Shown: in pieces, positions 44,901-50,978 of the stretch
How the letters are laid out: every line of letters starts with the position of its first letter
Numbering within the stretch: position 1 is the first letter of the stretch
Origin: Myxococcales bacterium
GTDB taxonomy: Bacteria > Myxococcota > UBA727 > VGSZ01
Assembly: GCA_023248635.1 (NCBI GenBank)
Contig: JAHFED010000003.1
Coordinates: 1-64,000, forward strand
DNA length: 64,000 bases
Direction of reading: 5' to 3'
The notes under the pieces: generated by a model
What the model was told of the DNA's origin: nothing
The model's database searches: none
The model's input: only the letters and a program-made list of their open reading frames with translations
Position numbers and translations under genes: made by a program

Positions 44901-46597
44901 GTCTCCTGCTCGTAGGAGCCGATCATGGACACGTCGATGCGCGTGACGAAACCATGGCAAGCGCCGCAGGCCTCGGTCTTCACCGTGCGCTTGATCTCGT
45001 GGCGCTTGGCGTAGGCGTGCTGGCCCAGATCCTGGCGAATGCCGAAGGGCAGGTCCGTCGACGGACTCTTGCCGTTGTCGGCGACGGTGCGGTCGATGGG
45101 TTCCTGGTTCTTGCCGTCCTTGGCGTACTCGATGTGGCAAGCGGTGCAGCCCGAGGGACGACCCCGCCCGAAGGGGTTGTTCTTGTTGCGCAGCTCGGTG
45201 TCGGAGGCATCGCTGGGGGGCGCATCGTTGGCGTTGGGCGAGGTAAAGAAGTCGACGAAGCCGAAGTTGTCCGAGGGGCCCCACCAGTTGACGGAGTGGT
45301 AGGCACGGAAGTTCCGCAAGGCTGCGTCGGCGGGGTTGGTGATGGGCTGGTTGTCGAAGAGGTTGACGATGGTGGTGTTGCGGTCGTCGATGAAGCCGGC
45401 GCCGACGACGGGCACCGCCGAGATCATGCGGGCGAGGCGCAGCTGCAGGCCCTTGTTCTGGACCTTGTCGGGCCACACGCGGCCACCGGTCGCGTCGCCG
45501 TCGCTGGCGTTGCCGCCTCGGTTGCTGATGCTCTGCAGCACCTCGACGGCGCGGTTGTTGGCGGCCTCGGGAGAGTCGAGGTCGTCGACGTAGAACTTGT
45601 AGCGCTGGCCGGTGCGGGTGGTGCCCAGGCCGCCCGGGGGAGCGAACTTGCCGTCGCTGCCGCTCTTGCCGTCGGCGAAGATGGCGCCTTCGGTGGCCTC
45701 GAACTTGTTGTCTTCCTCGTCGACGTTGGTGCCCGCCGCCGCCGCGAGCTTCTCCCGATCGAAGCCGCCACCGCCGATGAGATTCTGCTTCTCGTCTTTG
45801 AGCTCGGGATCGAAGGCCTCGTCGATGGCGGTGAAGTCGATGACGTAGCCGACGTGACCGACCCGGGGGTTGCGCAGGTCGTAGCGGCGCCCCGCGTCCG
45901 ACGCCGCGAAGGCTTGGCCGAAGTCGATGGCCTTGGGCAGCTGGGCGTTGCCGTAGGTCGCTGCGCTGGGGACGGTGCCGAAGCTGCTCATGATCGAGCG
46001 GCGCATGTCGTAGACGACCTCGGCATGGCAGATCATGGCGTCGTTGGAGCTCTTGTTGCGGCTGCCACACGAAGCCTCAGCAACGCGCAGGTCACCAGGG
46101 TTCAGCCAGCGCAGGTAGTTCATGTCCCGGTTGATCTCCGAGTCCATCTGGGCCTTGTTGGCGAGGCGCTTGTCAGCCGTGGCGGTGGCCGTCTCGACCT
46201 TGGCGCGGCCGTCAAAGAACTCGCCGGACTCGTCGACCTGGTTGTCGCCGTCGTCGTCGATGCCGTTGGGCCACCACATGGTGGAGTCGTTGGGCAGCAC
46301 GTGGCTGAGCTTGAGCAGGGCCTGATCGCGGATGTTGAGCTGGGCCGGCAGCGCGACCTGGTCGTTGCCGCCATGGCAGTCGACGCAGGCGAGGCCGAAG
46401 AAGGGGTGCACGTCGGTGATGCCTTCATGGCAGCCGAGGCAGGACCCACCCAGGGGAGCCTGGGTTTGGATGATCTTCTCGCTGCATCCAGCGGACGTGA
46501 CGGCGACGATGGCGCCAGCCGTGATGGCCAGAACCCAGGGGGCTGCGGAGGGGCCGGAGGGGGTTGACGTCGCGGCAGGCCTTTTCGGCTCAAACAT
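41903..46597 (-). CDS. Giant multiheme cytochrome lipoprotein with Ca-binding repeats and a propeller-like region
   Basis: The 1564-aa product has lipobox TSAGC (Cys38). Nine CXXCH motifs are counted: CLGCH, CVDCH, CTACH, CGACH, CVDCH, CEDCH, CYSCH, CLSCH, CVRCH. One atypical CX12CH pair (46025-46069) is also present. Between hemes lie Asp/Asn/Gly loops like EF-hand or dockerin calcium sites (DLNNNGELE, DLNGDGILQPNEDLNKNG, DVNGNGALD). The last 600 residues are heme-free and hold LVIVD-like repeats (GRFAYVATGEGGVEIFDV, SRLVVADGRNGLRILDVS), suggesting a beta-propeller. Large cytochromes of this kind are often exposed on the outer membrane and contact external acceptors. It heads the cluster: barrel, 9-heme, 15-heme, cNMP-ferredoxin. 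ATG at 46597 has GGAG eight bases upstream. Confidence 0.88.
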   Translation of the reverse strand: MFEPKRPAATSTPSGPSAAPWVLAITAGAIVAVTSAGCSEKIIQTQAPLGGSCLGCHEGITDVHPFFGLACVDCHGGNDQVALPAQLNIRDQALLKLSHVLPNDSTMWWPNGIDDDGDNQVDESGEFFDGRAKVETATATADKRLANKAQMDSEINRDMNYLRWLNPGDLRVAEASCGSRNKSSNDAMICHAEVVYDMRRSIMSSFGTVPSAATYGNAQLPKAIDFGQAFAASDAGRRYDLRNPRVGHVGYVIDFTAIDEAFDPELKDEKQNLIGGGGFDREKLAAAAGTNVDEEDNKFEATEGAIFADGKSGSDGKFAPPGGLGTTRTGQRYKFYVDDLDSPEAANNRAVEVLQSISNRGGNASDGDATGGRVWPDKVQNKGLQLRLARMISAVPVVGAGFIDDRNTTIVNLFDNQPITNPADAALRNFRAYHSVNWWGPSDNFGFVDFFTSPNANDAPPSDASDTELRNKNNPFGRGRPSGCTACHIEYAKDGKNQEPIDRTVADNGKSPSTDLPFGIRQDLGQHAYAKRHEIKRTVKTEACGACHGFVTRIDVSMIGSYEQETDFTNLETINTIGTFEYQAPSGNNVRIFDNLAHYKNGRILNDGEGLSEDLNNNGELETALVESDLNGDGILQPNEDLNKNGVLDGDDVVINEDVNGNGALDIPDRVRRSDAFDGRQNRIIYGGANGAVRLQDIHIERGFNCVDCHIGNDVHGDGQIYTRNWDAIQIECEDCHGTNDTPPALKFSGPNGGDDMTAVRYNTAFGKPWFENVDGKVFQRSRVDPNLGWFVPVLTAPKDNASAYAHRQPLETFDPALDHGTEQCAPFLTEDTCAAAVCSWDGTTCNGYDRKFSHIAEPNEKGGLECYSCHSSWQPNCLSCHLKMDVAKPKQEIWWGDDDIEDVFFQLFSYTRSPFYLGHAGNTEGNKIATHRSTMQVHLTVVAGGIQLAESAVFSTKANLSSLVSNAYFPHTVRTVETKQCVRCHTLEDAAGNVANDHLITEATAQGTGRYQNVGDWVVAATGAGLDLLDMKKEAVGGVTFPGFDFSDKNNVGAEKRRRVSFDLDTDANPAVVNPAFDVALQRGVSFENGSGDVTDVAIIGHGKGVSVIDVFGRDNNDFGIGGGKNPAIGMPPVELVRLETLGPVRSVDIVETGASQTTCFIALTEEEIAVIDYRAALDFNNATGQNGGFLNVLDPDAGNDPDVDENDFVDGGARSGEQGAVVVGSLPHGLDGATKVRLYGRFAFVTHAQGLAVFALGEREAAAKIADIDLGPPLAELTNFETRRPALDVIIHGRFAYVATGEGGVEIFDVGPVVYPLTEQRGDLTPQAVNLAPIARALIDQQQPADSRGVAMWGSRLVVADGRNGLRILDVSTPADPRLEETIQNIPGGGQINNATAVVMAEVPTRTFAIVANGANVLAVNITPVIDFRLALKAADDNPDAFRGFRLSHERNDPLTPFDPKNATRNIFVFPASGGVVALARGLGLDNIADKGGRRMRDSWAIGAHPLEQRTIARMRSVVVKEVANTKDSRGDGVGCIVRDGDEGDVAVDATTQRCIPGTVLP

Positions 46598-46792
46598 GGA
46601 TGCAGCTCCACCAGGCAAGGGCAGTACACAATGAACCGGAAGTGTGACCCATCGGGCGGGTCGTGCGCGTGCTTTTTTTGCCCGGATGGGCGCAGAAGGT
46701 CAATCCGACGAGAGCACTCGGCCGGCACCCTGTGCGCCGGGCTGCAGAGCGGGGCTGGCGGTGACCGGTCACACTTGCCAGAAAGCTGCGCC
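46598..46792. promoter_or_regulatory. Divergent promoter region of the cytochrome cluster with palindromes
   Basis: This 195-base gap separates the giant cytochrome gene from the plus-strand asparaginase-like gene. It holds the perfect 12-bp palindrome GTGACCGGTCAC (46761-46772). It also has a separated inverted pair AAGTGTGACC (46640-46649) and GGTCACACTT (46767-46776). The TGTGA/TCACA half-sites recall CRP/FNR-type operators. A near-inverted pair CCCATC-GGGC/GCCCGGATGGG lies between. These suggest control of one or both genes; the regulator is not known. Confidence 0.45.
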
Positions 46793-47707
46793 ATGAAGAC
46801 CCGTTTTGCGCCAGCAGTCGTGAGTCATGGGGGCGCGTCCAACGACCCCGCCAACCGCGATGCCTGCGTCGCCGCCAACGACGCTGCACTGCTGGTGTTG
46901 CGCGCGGGGGGCAGCGCCCTGGAGGCCGCCGTCGCCGCCGTCGTCGTGCTCGAGGACGATCCGCGCTTGAATGCCGGGACCGGCGCGACGCTGAGGCTCG
47001 ATGGCCGCGTGCAGCTCGACGCCAGCGTGATGGATCGCCGCGGCTTTGGGGCGGTCGCTGCCCTTGAAGACACCCTGAACCCCGTACGCGTGGCCCGCGC
47101 CGTCTATGACCTGCCCCACCTGCTCATCGTCGGCGACGGCGCCACGGCACTGGCCCGCACCCTCGGCTTGCCCGGCGCTGCGGCCGTCACCGCCGGCCAA
47201 AAGGACAAGCACGAGCGGCGCATGGCCAAGCTTGGTACCCCCGCTGGGGTCTCGGGCTGGCTCGGCCTCTGGCAGGGCGTCGACGAGCGCTTTTGGAAAC
47301 AAGCAAGCGACCTCGGCGGGGCCTGCGACACCGTCGGCGCCGTCGTGCGGGATGCAGGGGGAGACTTTGGGGCGGCGGCATCGACCGGAGGATTGTGGTG
47401 CTCCCTGCGGGGACGGGTCGGCGACGTCGCCGTCCCAGGAGCGGGGATCTTCGTCGGTGCCCTGGGGGCCGTGGCTTGCACCGGTGTGGGCGAGCTGATC
47501 TGGCGCGAGCTGCTCGCCCGGCGGGTGCACGACCTCCTGGGTGCTGGGCGAGGCGTCCAGGTCGTCGTCGACGACGTCATTGCTGGTGTGCGGGAGCGCC
47601 ACCCGGGCTTCGACGTCGGCGTCATCGCCATCGATGCGACGACGGGGGGAGCTGCAGTCACGGGGTCCATGCCGTGGGCGGCTTGTCAGGCGGGCCCTGC
47701 GGGCTGA
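46793..47707 (+). CDS. Ntn-hydrolase isoaspartyl peptidase / L-asparaginase-like protein
   Basis: The 304-aa proenzyme has the family blocks VVSHGGASNDPANRDACV, LEDDPRLNAGTGATLRLDGRVQLDASVMD and DTVGAVVRDAGGDFGAAASTGG. Autocleavage before the Thr of DTVGAV would free the nucleophile. GRVGDVAVPGAG and TGVGELIWRE complete the active-site region. Enzymes of this type remove isoaspartyl residues from peptides or hydrolyse asparagine. It is slightly shorter than the usual 310-330 aa but has no missing key block. ATG at 46793 fits the family N-terminus better than the longer open frame. It is transcribed away from the cytochrome cluster. Confidence 0.88.
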   Translation: MKTRFAPAVVSHGGASNDPANRDACVAANDAALLVLRAGGSALEAAVAAVVVLEDDPRLNAGTGATLRLDGRVQLDASVMDRRGFGAVAALEDTLNPVRVARAVYDLPHLLIVGDGATALARTLGLPGAAAVTAGQKDKHERRMAKLGTPAGVSGWLGLWQGVDERFWKQASDLGGACDTVGAVVRDAGGDFGAAASTGGLWCSLRGRVGDVAVPGAGIFVGALGAVACTGVGELIWRELLARRVHDLLGAGRGVQVVVDDVIAGVRERHPGFDVGVIAIDATTGGAAVTGSMPWAACQAGPAG

Positions 47708-47731
47708 AGGGCTGATCGCGTCTTGACGTTT

Positions 47732-47815
47732 TCATGCTTCAAGACGCTGCCGTGTCCTGCAGTTCTCATGCTTCAAGACGCTGCCGTGTCCTGAAGTTCT
47801 CATGCTTCACGCTGG
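47732..47815. repeat. 34-bp direct repeat, about 2.5 copies, upstream of tatB
   Basis: Two 34-bp units (47732-47765 and 47766-47799) begin TCATGCTTCAAGACGCTGCC and differ at one position. A third partial unit (TCATGCTTCACGCTGG) starts at 47800. They lie between the asparaginase-like gene and tatB. Each full unit contains CAAGACGC, the core also found in the palindrome at 6783-6806, so it may be a binding site array or a small repeat family. Confidence 0.75.
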
Positions 47816-47867
47816 TCGTTGCTACGACGGCCAACGACCCCTACGTTGCTCCCCGGAGGCGAGCCAC

Positions 47868-48320
47868 ATGTTCGGCATGGGCATGAGCGAAATCCTGATC
47901 ATCTGCGCCGTGGCCTTGCTGGTCTTTGGACCGCAACAGCTGCCCGAGATGGCCAAGAAGATCGCCAAAGGCCTGAAAGAGGTGAGGCGGGCCTCCGACG
48001 ACCTGAAGCGCAGCATCAACTTCGACGACGACGACGACCGGCCGCGCTGGAAGCCTCCGGTTCCTCGTCCGCCCCTGATCGAGCCCCCTACCGCCGTCAG
48101 CGCCCATCTGCATGGAGATGATGCCGAGCTGTCTGCGGTGATTCCCGGCTCGGCGCTGGCGAACGGCCTCGCGACGACGCCTGGGGCCCACGCCGAAGAC
48201 GTACCCAGCGTGCAGGTCGCCGCCGGCGTGGCCATCGACAGCCTGGGGACCGACGACGACCCGCCTGAGGCCTTGTCGACGAGCCCCGCGCCCCCCCCAG
48301 CCACGACGAAGGACGGCTGA
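47868..48320 (+). CDS. tatB: Sec-independent translocase subunit TatB (TatA/B type)
   Basis: The 150-aa product begins MFGMGMSEILIICAVALLVFGPQQLPE, a single helix with the SEIL Glu and FGPxxLP hinge typical of TatB, then an amphipathic helix (MAKKIAKGLKEVRRASDDLKRSI) and an acidic Pro-rich tail. TatB binds TatC and receives twin-arginine precursors at the inner membrane. CGGAGGCG precedes the ATG. tatC starts at the base after its stop codon. TatA function might be served by the same protein or encoded elsewhere. In this window the NapG-like domain has a twin-Arg segment and could be a substrate. Confidence 0.88.
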   Translation: MFGMGMSEILIICAVALLVFGPQQLPEMAKKIAKGLKEVRRASDDLKRSINFDDDDDRPRWKPPVPRPPLIEPPTAVSAHLHGDDAELSAVIPGSALANGLATTPGAHAEDVPSVQVAAGVAIDSLGTDDDPPEALSTSPAPPPATTKDG

Positions 48321-49190
48321 GTGGACGAGAAGGAGTACTCGCTCGTCGAGCACCTGGGCGAGCTGCGCAAGCGTTTGGGGCGCGCTTTGATCGGCATCGC
48401 CGTGCTGGCCATGGCGGCCTTTGCCGTCTCTGATCAGCTGCTCGACCTCTTGCGCCAACCCATGCAGAGCATTCTCGTCGAGGTGCATGGGCCGGGGGCG
48501 AAGTTCATCGTCGTCGGCGCTGCGGAATACCTGGTGTGTCAGATGAAGGCCGCCATGGTGGCCGGCGTGTTTTTGGCGTCGCCATGGGTGCTCTACCAAG
48601 TGTGGTTGTTCGTTGCTCCTGGGCTCTACGACCACGAGCGGCGCTATGTGCTGGTCTTTGTGTGGGCCGGCGCCTTCTTCTTCTGCGCCGGCGGGGCCTT
48701 CTGCTACTTCGCCGTCTTTCCGTCGATGTTCCGGTACCTGGTGAGCAACCTGCCTCCCGATATTGCGCTGATGCCGGGCCTCGAAGAGCACTTCAGCTTC
48801 ACCCTCAAGATGCTGCTGGGATTCGGCGTCGCCTTTGAGACCCCCGTCGTCATTTTCATCTTGTCGCTGGCGGGCATCATCGACCCCGCCTCGCTCGGGA
48901 AATACCGGCGGCACATCAGCGTCATCGCCCTGATCATCGGCGCTGTTCTCACGCCGACGCCGGATCCGCTCTCGATGTTCTTGCTCGCGGGGCCGCTCTA
49001 TGTGCTCTTCGAGCTCGGCGTCGTCGTCTCGCGCCTGACCTTGAAGTTCTCGGGCAAACCGCTCGACCGGCGATCCGCCCGCGCCCGGGCCGGTGCCGAC
49101 GGCGTGCCCGGTGGCAGCCAAAGCGACGTGGGCGGGGCCGTCACCAAGGACAAACGCAGCAAGACAGCGCCGCCGAAAGGATCGGGCTGA
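48321..49190 (+). CDS. tatC: Sec-independent translocase subunit TatC
   Basis: The 289-aa inner-membrane protein begins SLVEHLGELRKRLGRALIG, the conserved TatC start with the receptor site for twin-Arg signals. It has six helices, the PWVLYQVWLFVAPGLYDHERRYV loop and the EHFSFTLKMLLGFGVAFETPVVIF region. It ends in a 50-residue basic, Gly/Ser-rich tail. GTG directly follows the tatB TGA, so translation is coupled. Family length (about 240-260 aa) plus the tail explains the size. Confidence 0.95.
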   Translation: MDEKEYSLVEHLGELRKRLGRALIGIAVLAMAAFAVSDQLLDLLRQPMQSILVEVHGPGAKFIVVGAAEYLVCQMKAAMVAGVFLASPWVLYQVWLFVAPGLYDHERRYVLVFVWAGAFFFCAGGAFCYFAVFPSMFRYLVSNLPPDIALMPGLEEHFSFTLKMLLGFGVAFETPVVIFILSLAGIIDPASLGKYRRHISVIALIIGAVLTPTPDPLSMFLLAGPLYVLFELGVVVSRLTLKFSGKPLDRRSARARAGADGVPGGSQSDVGGAVTKDKRSKTAPPKGSG

Positions 49191-49191
49191 T

Positions 49192-49251
49192 GGGTCGCTG
49201 CAGGGGCGTTTCTCACGAACGCCGAGGCAGGCCGTCACAGAGAAGCGACCC
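49192..49251. repeat. Short palindromic dispersed repeat, copy 2
   Basis: Outer arms GGGTCGCT (49192-49199) and AGCGACCC (49244-49251) plus an inner pair GGCGTT/AACGCC. The middle shares TCTCACG.ACGCC and GTCACAGAGAAG with the element at 30535-30590. It lies right after the tatC stop and may fold at the end of that transcript. Confidence 0.6.
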
Positions 49252-49290
49252 CGCGCGACCGTGCCTGGGCCAATGACGTAGGCTCCAGGG

Positions 49291-50925
49291 ATGCTCGCCG
49301 CCGCCGCCGTTGCGCTCTCGTCGATCCTGGCCGCGGGATCCGTCGTCGATGTCGGCATCAAAGGCGAAGCGCGCACGTCTTTCCTGTCCGCCGACGTCGC
49401 CGACGGCTTCGGCAACACGCTCTCGGCCGTGGGCCTCACGCCGACGGTGCGGGCGGCCTACCAGGGACAGGGGCTGGTGCTCGACGCCAACTACGGTCCC
49501 AACCTCTCGCTCATCTATCCCTCGTCGGACTATTTCCTCCTCATGCACCGCTGGGGCGGACGCGTGGATTGGACGGCCAGCCCACGCCTACGCCTGTCCG
49601 TCGACACCACCGGGGCCGCTGGCGACCTCGACGCTGGCTCTGCGGTGCGGGAGCGGGGCGGCGCTGGTGCCTCGAACCTCGGTCAAGTGTTGGGCGGCGG
49701 CAACCTCACGCAGTTCCCCTTTCTCGACATCGTCAGCGGCGCCGACGCCAGCTACCGTTACGACGCCCGGACGACGCTGAGCGCTGGCATCCGCGCCGAC
49801 ATCACCGGCTCGCCCTCTCCTGGCGAAGAGGAGCAGTTGATCCTGCCGCCGCAGTTCCGACCCGAGGCCAACGTCGGCGCCGCCTACTTGCTCACGCCCA
49901 CCGATTCGCTGCAGGGCAACCTCTTGTTCAAGTCCGCCATCATCGCCGACAAGCGCGGGGTCCTCGGCAAGGGCGGCGGCTACGTCGGCCTCACGCCTTC
50001 GTTGTCCTACAACCGCACCCTGATGAACGGCGTCGTTGCCACCGGGCGCGGGGGGTGGCTCACGGCCATCGCCGACGAAGCCCGGGGGCGTGATTTCGTG
50101 TTGGTCGGCCTGCCTCTCGTCGACGGACGCTTGCAGGCCTCGGTGAACCTCTCGGGAGAAGCGGCCATCGAAGGCACGGTGTTGTTCGGCGTCACCCCTT
50201 CCTCCGATCCGCTGGGGGGGTTGATCGAGGAGCGCATCACCACCGGCGTGCAAGGGGCGTGGCGGGTCAACCGCGATCTGACGTTGACGACGTCGGCGAC
50301 GGCTTTTGCCACACTCTTTGCGCTGGGCGGCAATGTGGAGCTGACCCAAGAATCCTCGACCTCCGTCGGCGGCAGCTTCGGTGTTGCCTACAACCTCACG
50401 GAGTGGGTCTCGGTCACCGGCGAGGCCCTGAGCAACATGAGGGTGGTCTCGGACAAGTTCGGCGCGCTGAGCGAGCTGGCCCCAGATCTCACCGTCGTCG
50501 TCGGCCTCACGGGGACCTTCAACGCCTTTCACGAGGGCGAGCGGCCGGCGGGCACCGATCCGCGGCCGGGGCGATCGGTGGGCACCAAGTCCGTCTCCCT
50601 GCCCGGATCGGCGCGGGCCTTCTCAGGCAAGAGCGAGAAAGAAGGGGAGAAGAAAAAGAAGGAGAGTGGCGCATTCCGTCAGGAGCGCGAGGTCGGCAAG
50701 CCTGATGCCGACCTCGACGACGATGACGTGCTCGATCGCCGCCGCCGCGGGCTGACGGTCGACGAAACGCGGCTGAAAAAGAAGAAGGCCGAAGCCAAAG
50801 AAGAAGAAGAAGAGAAGGACGACAAAAAGGATCCCAAGAAGGACGACAAGAAGGATTCCAAGAAGGGTACGAAGAAGCCGCTGAAGGGCGACAAGAAAGC
50901 TGCGACGACGACGACGACTCCCTGA
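49291..50925 (+). CDS. Predicted outer-membrane beta-barrel protein with charged C-terminal tail
   Basis: The 544-aa product begins with a short hydrophobic segment (MLAAAAVALSSILAAGSVV). A region of about 400 residues of barrel-like alternating pattern follows, rich in Gly, Asn and Thr, with many paired segments such as TPTVRAAYQGQGLVLDANYG. From about residue 420 it turns into a highly charged region (KKKKESG, EEEEEKDD, KDPKKDDKKDSKK) ending in a Thr run. I do not recognise the family. The Lys/Glu tail would lie in the periplasm if the barrel is anchored; it may bind peptidoglycan or nucleic acid. The next gene starts 53 bases downstream and encodes a lipoprotein, so both may be co-expressed. 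Confidence 0.65.
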   Translation: MLAAAAVALSSILAAGSVVDVGIKGEARTSFLSADVADGFGNTLSAVGLTPTVRAAYQGQGLVLDANYGPNLSLIYPSSDYFLLMHRWGGRVDWTASPRLRLSVDTTGAAGDLDAGSAVRERGGAGASNLGQVLGGGNLTQFPFLDIVSGADASYRYDARTTLSAGIRADITGSPSPGEEEQLILPPQFRPEANVGAAYLLTPTDSLQGNLLFKSAIIADKRGVLGKGGGYVGLTPSLSYNRTLMNGVVATGRGGWLTAIADEARGRDFVLVGLPLVDGRLQASVNLSGEAAIEGTVLFGVTPSSDPLGGLIEERITTGVQGAWRVNRDLTLTTSATAFATLFALGGNVELTQESSTSVGGSFGVAYNLTEWVSVTGEALSNMRVVSDKFGALSELAPDLTVVVGLTGTFNAFHEGERPAGTDPRPGRSVGTKSVSLPGSARAFSGKSEKEGEKKKKESGAFRQEREVGKPDADLDDDDVLDRRRRGLTVDETRLKKKKAEAKEEEEEKDDKKDPKKDDKKDSKKGTKKPLKGDKKAATTTTTP

Positions 50926-50978
50926 TTCTGAGACCATCGGGACTTCGGGCGTGCCGGCGCCCGAACCACAGAACACTG

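Noticed and set aside
40451-46567. A 2038-codon plus-strand open frame opposite the barrel and giant cytochrome genes
   Set aside because: It is the mirror of minus-strand genes with clear signal peptides and heme motifs. Its translation has biased, repetitive Val/Asp/Gly composition and no domain, as expected for an antisense frame in GC-rich DNA.
47732-47815. The 34-bp direct repeats as phage attachment or integron sites
   Set aside because: No integrase, recombinase or cassette gene lies nearby, and the repeats do not flank any gene.
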